Shown one piece after another: positions 47,190 through 57,395 of a stretch of DNA of 64,000 bases (its first letter is position 1; each line of letters starts with the position of its first letter). Below the pieces are notes generated by a model, which saw only the letters and a list, made by a program, of their open reading frames with translations, did not search any database and was not told where the DNA came from. Source of the stretch: Ranitomeya variabilis (taxonomy: Eukaryota; Chordata; Amphibia; Anura; Dendrobatidae). The position numbers were made by a program, and so were the translations under genes. The DNA is taken from contig NC_135232.1 in assembly GCF_051348905.1 (NCBI RefSeq), positions 790,242,775 to 790,306,774 of the forward strand. The letters run 5' to 3'.

Positions 47190-47408
47190 GGCCTATATCA
47201 GTGTTTCCGCCTCATCCTGCCCATTGCCCAGCCGGTGCTAGATGAGTCTTGTGGTACTTTGACCCAGACCACTACATTCCCCTTGCACGCTACACAGCCA
47301 CAATCTGACCCTGCTGAAAGTCAGGTTCCCCTTCCCGCATACTATACCAACTTACACAGGGACAAAGAGGAAGGTGCAGATGAAAGTGCAGGTTTCTTCA
47401 ACAGGTAG
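47190..47408 (+). pseudogene. Second stray hAT transposase fragment
   Basis: The encoded LTQTTTFPLHATQPQSDPAE is recognisably like LTQTRTLPSQCTEPESNPAE of the main transposase (around 23641-23700), and the match extends to the following YTTGLHGD-type stretch. It is out of order relative to the main gene, which places N-terminal transposase sequence near the 3' end of the element. Confidence 0.75.
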
Positions 47409-47980
47409 GGGGGCATACTCGTTGGCGACGTCACAGGCACAGGGCCCCTCAGAATATGCAAAAGTGTCACTGCCGGTGGGAGGCGCCCCCGCCGTGCAAA
47501 CACACCACCGTACTTTGAGGGGCCCTGTGCCAGTGCCAATGCGAACGACTGGGCCTCTCTGCTTGCTCAGGATCACAGCACTTGCAAAGTTGAAATACTT
47601 ACCTCTCACTGCTCCACCGCCGTGACGTAGTCCACGTTTCCTGGGCCCACTAAAACCTTGAACTAGCCCTACCCCCCACAACTTTTGCCAAATGACCCCC
47701 AATTTCCAATGCCCAACTATTATTATAAAGTTAATTAAGATTGACAAGCTTCAGAAACAAGAATGGATGTTTTTGGCATTAAAATGGGCACTGTAGGTGT
47801 TTTCCTGGCCTCCACTCACTGCCGACTATGCTTCCCCATTGACTTGCATTGGGTTTCATGTTTCGGTCGATCCCCGACTTTTCGCGATAATCGGCCGACT
47901 TCACTCGACTCGACTTTGGACAAAGTCGGGTTTCGCAAAACCCGACTCGATCTTAAAAAAATGAAAGTCGCTCAACCCTA
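47409..47980 (+). other. hAT 3' terminal region
   Basis: No gene is visible. It contains an inverted GGGGCCCTG / CAGGGCCCCT pair (about 47436 and 47518), then subterminal GTCGG/CCGAC motifs and the right terminal inverted repeat, which ends CGCTCAACCCTA at 47980. Confidence 0.75.
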
Positions 47981-48065
47981 GCTCTGTGGCGCAATGGATA
48001 GTGCATTGGACTTCTAGGGAACTGATGTGAGGCAAAGGTTGTGGGTTCGTGTCCCATCAGAGTCT
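47981..48065 (+). pseudogene. tRNA-Arg(TCT), remainder beyond the hAT insertion
   Basis: The gene resumes with the 8-bp duplication and lacks only the first G. Other changes include a D-stem base (GTGC), AGGC for ATTC in the anticodon stem, a B-box change (TTCGTGT), CCCAT in the T stem, and a T discriminator. The copy was probably already decaying when hit, or decayed afterwards. Confidence 0.85.
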
Positions 48066-48655
48066 TATTTTGAAGTTTATGTGACATTTATACTTTGTCT
48101 GAGTTGTTGTTGGAAATATGAAAAAGGAAAAAAAATGTATCAGATCTGGGCTTCATATTAACATTTAGAGAAAATTAGAAGCCGTATTTAAGTTTGAACT
48201 TGTCAAAGAACATAGAAGGAGCAGAAACGAAAGGCTCATTGACCCAAAGGATAGCAGATAGGGCACAATTCATTATTGCACACTTTTGGTCTAGTGTTTT
48301 TTTGTTCTGTTTCCTGTTTTCAGTAGTCCCAAATTCTTTTTTTAATTTCAACCTTTTTAAAAGTCGTTTTTGTATGTGTTTACAAGATATTTCTTTATGA
48401 TCTCTATTGTCTGGATTTGGGGTTTCTAGATATTTTTGGCTGATTTGTCATCTATAACTTAACAAAATGCAAATCTGGCGCAAGCAAACTCCAGTCCATT
48501 CAAAGATTGATTATACGTTTTTTGTTCCGAATTTTAGGTCATTATGGAAAACGTGGACATTCTTTAGCTAAAAAGGGGCAAAACAAATTGAAAGATGTCC
48601 CATTAGCTTACAATGAAATGGATGTTCCATGCCATTTTTCTCGGCTTAAGTTCCT
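48066..48655 (+). repeat. Decayed tRNA-satellite unit
   Basis: Recognisable satellite sequence up to about 48388. About 165 bp follow that are absent from the homogenised units (starting TTTCTTTATGATCTCTATTG), then more satellite sequence with an internal deletion before the next insertion. Confidence 0.85.
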
Positions 48656-48776
48656 GAGAACGTAAAAATCCGCTAAGAAACCTGCTATAAAAGTAAATCA
48701 ATCCCCCGTTCATCACCCCCTTAGTTAGGAAAAAATAAAAAAAATTAAAAAATGTATTTATTTCCATTTTCCCATT

Positions 48777-49075
48777 AGGGTTAGGGCTAGGGTTAGGGTT
48801 AGGGCTAGGTTTATGGTTATGGCTAGGGTTAGGGCTAGGGTTAGGGTTATGGCTAGGGTTAGGGCTAGGGTTAGAGTTAGGGCTAGGGTTAGGGTTAGGG
48901 CTAGGGTTAGGGTTGGGGTTAGGGTTAGGATTACATTTACGGTTGGGATTAGGGCTAGGGGTGTTTCAGGGTTAAGGGGGTGGTTAGGGTTATTGTTGGG
49001 ATTAGGGTTAGGGGTGTTTTGGAGTAAGGATTAGGGGTGTGGTTGGGATTAGGGTTAGGGGTGTGTTTGGGTTAG
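48777..49075 (+). repeat. TTAGGG/CTAGGG minisatellite
   Basis: Degenerate hexamers (TTAGGG, CTAGGG, TTATGG, TTGGGG) run in tandem, becoming more irregular rightward. It is embedded in a transposable element and preceded by an A-rich tract. Confidence 0.85.
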
Positions 49076-49084
49076 GGTTTCAGT

Positions 49085-50515
49085 TAGAATTGGGGGGTTC
49101 CACTGTTTAGGCACATCAGGGCTCTCCAAACACGACATGGCGTCCGATCTCAATTCCAGCCAATTCTGCGTTGAAAAAGTAAAACAGTGCTCCTTCCCTT
49201 CCGAGCTCTCCCTTGCGCCCAACATATGGGGTATCATCATGCTCAGGACAAATTAGACAACAACTTCTGGGGTCCAATTTCTCTTGCTACCCTTGCGAAA
49301 ATAGAATTTTGGGGGCTAAAAAAACATTTTAGTAGGAAAAAATGATTTTTTATTTTTACGGCTCTGCGTTATAAACTGTAGTGAAATACTTGGGGGTTCA
49401 AAGTTCTCACAACACATCTAGATAAGTTCCTTGGGGTGTCTAGGTTCCAATATGGGGTCACTTGTGGGGAGTTTCTACTGTTTAGGTACATCAGGGGCTC
49501 TGCAAATGCAACGTGATACCTGCAGACCAATCCATCTAAGTCTGCAATCCAAATGTCGCTCCTTCCTTTCTGAGCTCTGCCATGCGCCCAAACGGTGGTT
49601 CCCCCCACATATGGGGTATGAGCGTACTCAGGACTCATTGGACAACAACTTTTGGGGACCAATCTCTCCTGTTACTCTTGGGAAAATACAAAACTGGGTG
49701 TTAAAAATAATTTTTGTGGAAAAAAAATGATTTTTTATTTTCACAGCTCTGCGTCATAAACTGTAGTGAAACACTTGGGGGTTCAAAGCTCTCACAACAC
49801 ATCTAGATAAGATCCTTAGTGGGTCTAATTTCCAAAATCGTGTCACTTGTGGTGGGTTTCAATGTTTAGGCACATCAGAGGCTCTCCAAAAGCAACATGG
49901 CGTCCCATCTCAATTCCAGCCAATTTTGCAGTGAAAAGTCAAACGGCGCTCCTTCCCTTCCGAGCACTGCCATGCACCCAAACAGTGGTTTACCCTCACA
50001 TATGGGGTATCAGAGTACTCAGGACAAAATGCACAACAACTATTGGGGTACAATTTCTTCTGGTAACCTTGGGAAAATAAAAAATTGGGGGTGAAAATTT
50101 CATTTTTGTGAAAAAGTATTATATTTTATTTTTATGGCTCTACATTATAAACTTCTGTGAAGCACTTGGTGGGTTAAAGTGCTCACTACACATCTAGATA
50201 AGTTCCTTAGAGGGTCTACTTTCCAAAATGTTGTCACTTGTGGGGGGCTTCAATGTTTAGGCACATCAGGGGCTCCCCAACGCAACATGGCGTCCCATCT
50301 CAATTTCAGCCAATTTTGCATTGAAAAGTCAAACGGTGCTCCTTCCTTTCGAGCTCTGCCATGCGCCCAAACAGTGGTTTACCCCACGTGTGGGGTATCG
50401 GGGTACTCAGGACAAATTGTACAACAACTTTTGGGGTCCATTTTCTCCCGTTACCCTTGGTAAAATAAAACAAATTGGAGCTGAATTAAATTTTTTGTGA
50501 AAAAAAATTAAATGT
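49085..50515. repeat. 385-bp tandem repeat, four copies
   Basis: Recurring landmark GCACATCAGGGGCTCTCCAA near 49111, 49486, 49870 and 50261 (spacing 375, 384, 391 bp). Each copy includes a CCCATCTCAATTCCAGCC segment and an A/T-rich tract. A single related copy in reverse orientation is in the insertion at 57396. Confidence 0.88.
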
Positions 50516-50786
50516 TCATTTTTTTAAACATTCCAAAAATTCCTGTGAAGCACCAGAAGGGTTAATAAACTTCTTGAATGTGGTTTTGAGCACCTTGAGG
50601 GGTGCAGTTTTTAGAATGGTGTCACACTTGGTTATTTCCTATCATATAGATCCCTAAAAATGACTTCAAATGTGATATGGTCCCTAAAAAAATGGTGTTG
50701 TAAAAATGAGAAATTGCTGGTCAACTTTTGACCCTTATAACTCCCTAACAAAAAAAATTTTGTTTCCAAAAATTGTGCTGATGTAA

Positions 50787-51823
50787 GCCCAGTCTCACAC
50801 GTCCAGATAATTCCGGTACCGGAAAAATCTTTACCGGAGTTATCCATGTCCGTGTGTCCGTGTGCTCACGTGGCACATCAGTGTGGCACACGTGTGGCAG
50901 CCGTGTGCCGCCCAAGTGCCGACTGAGGACCACACGGACCATGCAGGAGACAGCGCTAGAGTTAAGCGCTGTATCCCCTGCATGTGGTGCTGAAGCCGGT
51001 ATTCATCCCTTCTCCCTAGCAGCATTCGCTGGAGAGAAGGAATGAAAAATCACGCGTCTTTTTTTTTTTTTTTTTAAATAAAGTTCCCGGTCACCACCTG
51101 CCTCATACCCCCTTTGCGCCCGCCCGCTTGCATTAAAATACTTACCCAGCTCCTGCAATGCTTCCTCTCAGCGCCGCAGCTTGTCCTGTATGAGCGGTCA
51201 TGTGGTACCGCTCATTACAGGGATGAATATGGGGCTCCACCCCTATGGCAGGTGGAGCCGCATATTCATCACAGTAATGAGGGGTACCACGTGACCGCTC
51301 ATACAGGACAAGCTGCGGCGCTGAGAGGAAGCATCGCGGGAGCTGGGTGAGTATTTTAATGCAAGTGGGCGGGCACACGGGGGTTGGGAGGCGGGCGCTG
51401 ACCGGGAACTTTATTTAAAAAAAAAAACATGATTTTTCATTCCTTCTCTCCAGCGAACGCTGCTGGGGAGAAGGAATGAATACCGGCTTCAGCACCACAC
51501 GCAGGGGGGACAGCGCTTAACTCTAGCGCTGTCTCCTGCATGGTCCATGTGGTCCTCAGTCGGCACACAGACAGCACATGGACGGCATCCGTGTGCGGTA
51601 CGTGTTGACATGCACCCATTGACTTTAATGGGTCCGTGTGATCCGTGCGCTCACACGAACACTGACATGTCTCCGTGATTTTCAAACGGACACACGGTCT
51701 GTGAAAACACACTGATATGGGCAGAGACACATTTATTTTAATGTGTTTACGTGAGTCAGTGTCTCCGGTACGTGATAAAACTGTCACCACACGTACCGGA
51801 GCCACTGACGTGTGAAACAGGCC
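50787..51823. mobile_element. Harbinger-type MITE nested in the TTAA element
   Basis: The ends GCCCAGTCTCACACGT and ACGTGTGAAACAGGCC form imperfect inverted repeats, flanked on both sides by TAA. The related empty site near 57715 (reverse strand) reads straight through with one TAA, confirming a 3-bp duplication typical of PIF/Harbinger. The interior is a long imperfect palindrome: about 50940-51060 mirrors about 51410-51545, and the central arms near 51114-51350 mirror each other. No transposase is encoded. Confidence 0.85.
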
Positions 51824-52082
51824 TAAAGTAGACATGTGGGAAATGTTACTTATTAAGTACACATAGTGTACTATGACATGTTTTTTTTCACAATTAAATG
51901 CAAGTAATATCAAAGAAATTTTATTACTATCATGAAGCACAATATGTCTCGAGAAAACAGTGTCAGAATCACCGGGATCTGTTGAAGCGTTCCAGAGTTA
52001 TAACCTCATAAAGGGACAGTGTTCAGAATTGTAAAAATTGGCCCGGTCATTAATATGCAAACCACCCTCGGGGCTTAAGGGG

Positions 52083-53871
52083 TTAAAGATGAGAACAGAG
52101 TGATATCAGCTGCCTTGTCCTCATAAACACTTTCTGCTTCGCTAACAAGATCACTGAAATCATGTAAGCAGGTATTTTTTGGAGAGCCGAAATTCAGTGG
52201 AAATGAGTTTTTTGTGATTAAGTTAATTTTTTGGTAAGAAATTAGTTTATAATTTTGGACAAATCATCTGATCTCTTTTCATAATAATCTAGAGTTAACA
52301 CAAATTACCACTATAAAATCTGAAGCAGTAAACTTTGTGAAAGCCAAATTTTGTATCAGTCTGAAATCTTTTGGCCATTAATGTACAGTCCTAGATATTT
52401 TTAGAAAAACTGTAAAAGGAAAAAATGAGGAAAGGAAAAACTGCTAAAGAAAAGTATAGCTGACTTCTAAAACCAGGATATCTAGCAGGAGCACTCCAGA
52501 AAATTTCCCAGCATTTATTTGGACTAAAACAAATGTTCTCTGATAGTCTTATCATATGGCTAAAATTATTTCCTTTGTTTTGACTAATATCTTTCCCAAA
52601 CCAGTGTCCCATTAGCGTACAACGAAACTGATGTTCCAAGCCATTTTTCTAGGCTAAAGTTCCTAAGGGTCAGTGGCTACTGCATTGAAGCTGTAGAAAG
52701 TAAAAAAGATCAAAGCTTGAGAGTCAGAAACCAGCAAAATCAACCCCTTTTGTGGTCTTGCATACATTACTGTGCCACACTTTACCAACAGGGAACTCTG
52801 TTAGTAATTTATAATGAACTCCTGGCATGTAAGACTAAAAAAGTGCATGTAATGAGTTTTAGTATGAAATAGATCTTTCTCTTTTACATTATATGCATTT
52901 TCTTTCTGATCAGTTTTACCTTTACAAATAAGAAAAAAGCAAAGTTACAAAGAGAAAAGAAATCTTTCTGTTATCCAGTCATCAGGAAAATGTTGAGTAT
53001 CTAGATGTGACAAAACACCTACTTCAAGTAAGAGACTTGTGGCTCTGTGGCGCAATGGATAGCGCATTACTCTTCTAGGGAACTGATGTGATTTTCATAC
53101 TTTGTCTCAGTTGTTGTTGGAAATATGAAAAAGGAAAAAAAATGTATCAGATCTGGGCTTCATGTTAACATTTAGAGAAAATTAGAAGCCATATTTAGGT
53201 TTGAACTTGTCAAAGAACGTAGAAGGAGCAGATACTAAAGGCTCATTGACCCAAATGAAGCATATAGGGCACAATTCATTATTGCATATTTTTTGTCTAG
53301 TGGTTGGTGTTCTGTTTCCTGTTTTCTGTAGTCCCAAGTTCTTTTGTTAATTTGAACCTTTTTAAAAGTCGTTTTTGTATGTGTTACAAGATATTTCTTT
53401 ATGATCTCTATTGTCTGGATTTTGTGTTTCCAGATATTTTTGGCTGATTTGTCAACTATAACTTAACAAATGCAAATTTGGCACACGCATACTCCAGTCC
53501 ATCCATAGATTAATGATATGTTTTTTGTTATGAATTTTAGGTCATTATACAAAACGTGGACATTGTTTAGCTAAAAAGTGGCAAAACAAGCTTAAAGATG
53601 AGAACAGAGTGATATCAGCTGCCTTGTCCTCATAAACACTTTCTGCTTCGCTAACGAGATCACTGAAGCAGGTGAGTTTTGGAGAGCTGAAATTCAGTGG
53701 AAATGAGTTTTTTGTGATTAAGTTCATTTTTATGGTAAGAAATTAGTTTATAATTTTGGACAAATCATCTGATCTCTTTTCATAATAATCTAGAGTTAAC
53801 ACAAATTACCACTATAAAATCTGAAGCAGTAAACTTTGTGAAAGCCAAATTTTGTATCAGTCTAAAATCTT
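52083..53871 (+). repeat. Decayed tRNA-satellite units
   Basis: About one and a quarter units resume exactly at TTAAAGATGAGAACAG. They carry the extra segment of about 165 bp (about 53392-53560) also present at 48388 and 59600, which the core array has lost. Confidence 0.9.
53041..53093 (+). pseudogene. tRNA-Arg(TCT), 3' half lost
   Basis: The A box, anticodon and intron are present, with two or three changes in the anticodon stem (ATTACTCTTCT). The sequence jumps after the intron to the downstream flank, removing the whole T arm and B box. This deletion is different from the 28-bp one in the core array. Confidence 0.85.
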
Positions 53872-54129
53872 TTTAGACCACAGGGTGGCGCTCACAGCTG
53901 CCGGCGATCTGTAACCATAGAGGTCTCAAGGACCTCTATGGTTACCATTCAGAAGCATCGCCGACCCCCGATCATGTGACGGGGGTCGGCGATGACGTCA
54001 TATCCGGCCGCCCGGCCGGATGCGGTAGTTAAATGCCGCTGTCTGCGTTTGACAGCGGCATTTAACTAGTTGCATCAAAGCAGGGGACCTGACGTCGGAC
54101 GTACTATCCCGTCCGACGTCAGGAAGGGG
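53872..54129. mobile_element. TTAA MITE, partial
   Basis: The right end has GTCCGACGTCAGGAAGGGG followed by TTAA, matching the terminus that opens the element at 60192. GC-rich inverted repeats are visible (CCATAGAGGTC with GACCTCTATGG; GACCCCCGATCATG region; AAATGCCGCTGTC with GACAGCGGCATTT). The left terminus is missing together with some flanking satellite. Confidence 0.75.
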
Positions 54130-54133
54130 TTAA

Positions 54134-54302
54134 AGGAAAAACTTCTAAAGAAAAGCATAGCTGACTGCTAAAATCAGGATATCTAGCAGGAGCACTCCAG
54201 AAAATTTCCCAACATTTATTTGGACTAAAATGTTCTCTGATAGTCTTATAATTTGCTAAAATTATTACCTTTGTTTTGACTAATATCCTTCCCAAACCAG
54301 TG
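54134..54302 (+). repeat. tRNA-satellite fragment
   Basis: Short piece of the unit (the AGGAGCACTCCAGAAAATTT region) between two insertions. Confidence 0.85.
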
Positions 54303-55014
54303 ATACGCCCCCCTCCAAGCTAAATACCAGGAAGTTCTAGCCACACTTGCAGCGCGCCTACCTCAACGTCTCAGCACCCCACCAGCGCTCCAGGCAACAG
54401 AACGGTAAGGGCACACACGCGGCATTCCCCCCTCTTAAATGCCTCTCCATTATTTGAGTGCATTACACTGACCCACCATTGTCTCACCATTTTAGTATAC
54501 AGAGTGGGCACACCGCATGCCCAAGCAGCTTATCCTGCTCACAGTCACGGTCTCCATTACTGGTAAGCTTGTCCATCATTATCCTATACTTGCCATGTGT
54601 TTTGGGTTTTTTTTTATTAACCTGAAGAATTTTATGCTGAATCTCTTTTTGAACATTGCAGCCTCTGAAATTTGCCTCCACATATATTGCCAGTATACTC
54701 ATACATCTGATTATAAGTTCAGATCCTACGCTCCAGGTGATTATTTTCTCGCATCAGCTTATTTAGCATCACAGGACACACATCTTGGGCAGCAATTCCA
54801 TTGTCACTGTATTTCCTTGCAATTTTCCATATCTTGCTTTTCCTGAACTGATGAGATTGCTTCTGTGTTTTATTACTCTGCTTTTGACACTACGTTCTCT
54901 TCTCCAGATCATAGGATATTGGCACGATACACCAGAGCACGATTATGGCATTGTTCTTTAGGCACGTCTCTAGTACGCATCACTATACCTCAGCTTATCT
55001 ACGACACCTACTTA

Positions 55015-56573
55015 CAGGTCCTTCTCAAAAAATTAGCATATAGTGTTAAATTTCATTATTTACCATAATGTAATGATTACAATTAAACTTTCATATATTA
55101 TAGATTCATTATCCACCAACTGAAATTTGTCAGGTTTTTTATTGTTTTAATACTGATGATTTTGGCATACAACTCCTGATAACCCAAAAAACCTGTCTCA
55201 ATAAATTAGCATATCAAGAAAAGGTTCTCTAAACGACCTATTACCCTAATCTTCTGAATCAACTAATTAACTCTAAACACATGCAAAAGATACCTGAGGC
55301 TTTTAAAATCTCCCTGCCTGGTTCATTACTCAAAACCCCCATCATGGGTAAGACTAGCGACCTGACAGATGTCAAGAAGGCCATCATTGACACCCTCAAG
55401 CAAGAGGGTAAGACCCAGAAAGAAATTTCTCAACAAATAGGCTGTTCCCAGAGTGCTGTATCAAGGCACCTCAATGGTAAGTCTGTTGGAAGGAAACAAT
55501 GTGGCAGAAAACGCTGTACAACGAGAAGAGGTGACCGGACCCTGAGGAAGATTGTGGAGAAGGACCGATTCCAGACCTTGGGGAACCTGAGGAAGCAGTG
55601 GACTGAGTCTGGTGTGGAAACATCCAGAGCCACCGTGCACAGGCGTGTGCAGGAAATGGGCTACAGGTGCCGCATTCCCCAGGTAAAGCAGCAACTGGAC
55701 TGTTGCTAAGTGGTCCCAAGTACTTTTTTCTGATGAAAGCAAATTTTGCATGTCATTCGGAAATCAAGGTGCCAGAGTCTGGAGGAAGACTGGGGAGAAG
55801 GAAATGCCAAAATGCCTGAAGTCCAGTGTCAAGTACCCACAGTCAGTGATGGTGTGGGGTGCCATGTCAGCTGCTGGTGTTGGTCCACTGTGTTTCATCA
55901 AGGGCAGGGTCAATGCAGCTAGCTATCAGGAGATTTTGGAGCACTTCATGCTTCCATCGGCTGAAATGCTTTATGGAGATGAAGATTTCATTTTTCAGCA
56001 CGACCTGGCACCTGCTCACAGTGCCAAAACCACTGGTAAATGGTTTACTGACCATGGTATTACTGTGCTCAATTGGCCTGCCAACTCTCCTGACCTGAAC
56101 CCCATAGAGAATCTGTGGGATATTGTGAAGAGAAAGTTGAGAGACGCAAGACCCAACACTCTGGATGAGCTTAAGGCCGCTATTGAAGCATCCTGGGCCT
56201 CCATAACATCTCAGCAGTGTCACAGGCTGATTGCCTCCATGCCACGCCGCATTGAAGCAGTCATTTCTGCCAAAGGATTCCCGACCAAGTATTGAGTGCA
56301 TAACTGAACATTATTATTTGATGGTTTTTTTGTTTGTTATTAAAAAACACTTTTATTTGATTGGACGGGTGAAATATGCTAATTTATTGAGACAGGTTTT
56401 TTGGGTTATCAGGAGTTGTATGCCAAAATCATCAGTATTAAAACAATAAAAGACCTGACAAATTTCAGTTGGTGGATAATGAATCTATAATATATGAAAG
56501 TTTAATTGTAATCATTACATTATGGTAAATAATGAAATTTAACACTATATGCTAATTTTTTGAGAAGGACCTG
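55015..56573 (+). mobile_element. Tc1/mariner transposon with long terminal inverted repeats
   Basis: Begins CAGGTCCTTCTC and ends with its complement, flanked by TA on both sides. The terminal inverted repeats are about 200 bp and nearly identical. Each contains an outer and an inner copy of a CTCAAWAAATTAGCATAT motif, the IR/DR arrangement of Tc1-like elements where the transposase binds twice. It holds one transposase gene with an internal deletion. Confidence 0.95.
55344..56295 (+). pseudogene. Tc1-like transposase (DD34E), internally deleted
   Basis: It starts MGKTSDLTDVKKAIIDTLK. The first paired-type helix-turn-helix covers KTQKEISQQIGCSQSAVSRHL, and the second lies around WTESGVETSRATVHRRVQEM. 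After RIPQVK, roughly 20 residues normally found before NWTVAKWSQVLFSDESKF are missing, and the frame shifts there. The catalytic residues are all present: Asp in FSDESKF, Asp in FQHDLAPAH, and Glu in SPDLNPIENLW, with 34 residues between the last two. The C-terminus (RRIEAVISAKGFPTKY) is complete. The protein cannot be made in one piece from this copy. Confidence 0.92.
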
Positions 56574-56915
56574 TAGATCCGTAAGGAGCACATATGTTCA
56601 TCTCTCTGTTCCACAATATCCTTTTCTATTAGGATCTCAAGTTGGTACTGATGACTCTGTAGCCAATGGACATCACGTTTTGTGTTTTATCTCCCTGGAA
56701 ACGCTGTGTGCTTTTTCTCCGGAAACTAGTTGAACAGCTGCAGTCACTGTTATTTCATTATTTTAACATACAATGCAATTATTTATGTTTTTTGTTTCTA
56801 TGTTTTGTTTGTTATGTAATGTGCTTTGATATTGACAGATTTATATTTTGATCCTTATTTTTCTTTTTTTTTTTTTTTTTCTATTTTGTATAATCTCTGT
56901 AGTACAGTAGATAAA

Positions 56916-56960
56916 CTTTCTCTGAGGAAGGTCCACAAAGGACCGAAAACGTTTAGCAAG
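56916..56960 (+). ncRNA. Minimal hammerhead ribozyme motif
   Basis: CTTTCT (stem I, 5' strand), core CTGAGGA, an extra A, GGTCC-ACAAA-GGACC (stem II), GAA, the short palindrome AACGTT (stem III), T as the cleavage-site base, then AGCAAG (stem I, 3' strand; five of six pairs). All core bases expected of a type I hammerhead are in place. The very short stem III is the feature of Penelope-linked hammerheads, which are reported to act as dimers. Confidence 0.65.
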
Positions 56961-57118
56961 AAACGAGCTACCGCTGATCTGTCTGTCCAGATGTATAATA
57001 AATGACTTTATTTTCTACAAGCATTATTGAGTGCCAAGCTTTTTGATACATTTGATTTAAGGGGCTGGAAACCCTACTTGAGCACTTCTACTCATATATT
57101 TATAGAGTGTTCTTTTTT

Positions 57119-57395
57119 AGATTTGACAGAACACCTACTTCAAGCAGAAGACTTGTGGCTCTGTGGCGCAATGGATTTCTAGGAAACTAATGTGATTCAA
57201 ATGTTGTGGGTTCGAGTCCCACCAGAGTCGTATTTTGAAGTTCACGTGGCATTAATACTTTGTCTCAGAGGATGTTGAAAAGATGAAAAAGGGAAAAAAT
57301 ATATCAGATCTGGGCTTTGTTTTAACATTTACAGGAAATTAGGAGTTATATTTTGGTTTGAACTTGTCAAAGAACGTAGAAGAAGCAGTTATTAA
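57119..57395 (+). repeat. Decayed tRNA-satellite fragment
   Basis: Unit sequence around a damaged tRNA gene, ending at the TTAA target of the next insertion. Confidence 0.88.
57157..57230 (+). pseudogene. tRNA-Arg(TCT), internally deleted
   Basis: Twelve bases covering the 3' D-stem strand and most of the 5' anticodon stem are missing (ATGGATTTCTAGG). The T arm, B box and acceptor strand CAGAGTC with a G discriminator are well kept, and TTTT follows. Confidence 0.85.

Larger units (their letters stand above)
21249..47980 (+). mobile_element. Very large hAT transposon inserted in a tRNA gene
   Basis: Both ends carry the inverted repeat TAGGGTTGAGCGA, and both are flanked by the same 8-bp duplication GCTCTGTG, the length typical of hAT elements. 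Subterminal AAAGTCGG-type motifs recur in both orientations near each end. Inside, in order, are a TATA promoter, a 138-bp minisatellite, a BED-finger hAT transposase gene, a 120-bp satellite, a transposase fragment, a 109-bp satellite, another transposase fragment and the 3' terminal region. Three later insertions (a nested hAT and two chromoviruses) account for about 13 kb, leaving a host element of about 13.7 kb, which is large for this superfamily. The transposase is broken, so this copy could move only with help from elsewhere. Confidence 0.9.
48656..52082 (-). mobile_element. TTAA-flanked DNA element with internal tandem repeats
   Basis: The right end reads GGGGCTTAAGGGG followed by TTAA, the satellite's own target. 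The same terminus opens the insertion at 57396 in the opposite direction, so it is a true end. The left end is not clear and may be lost. Inside are a TTAGGG-like minisatellite, a 385-bp tandem repeat and a nested Harbinger MITE. TTAA targets are used by piggyBac and Kolobok elements; no transposase is visible, so the superfamily is not settled. Confidence 0.65.
54303..57118 (+). mobile_element. Retroelement-like insertion bearing a hammerhead motif, split by a Tc1 element
   Basis: Non-satellite sequence replaces part of a unit. The left portion (54303-55014) and right portion (56574-57118) flank a Tc1 element. The right portion holds a T-rich tract, a hammerhead ribozyme motif and an AATAAA-like signal (about 56998). 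Hammerheads of this small form are known from the terminal repeats of Penelope-like elements, so a Penelope remnant is the best guess. No reverse transcriptase is visible. Confidence 0.45.

Noticed and set aside
48777-49075. True interstitial telomere or fusion point
   Set aside because: The repeat is degenerate, short and embedded in a transposable element, with no change in surrounding sequence type on either side.
51114-51378. Mirror-image 78-codon frames on both strands
   Set aside because: They are the two arms of the palindromic Harbinger MITE read from either side.
54303-54850. Host exon with splice-like GTAAG and TTTTAG motifs near 54480-54570
   Set aside because: No domain or conserved frame was recognised, and the stretch lies inside an insertion in the satellite.
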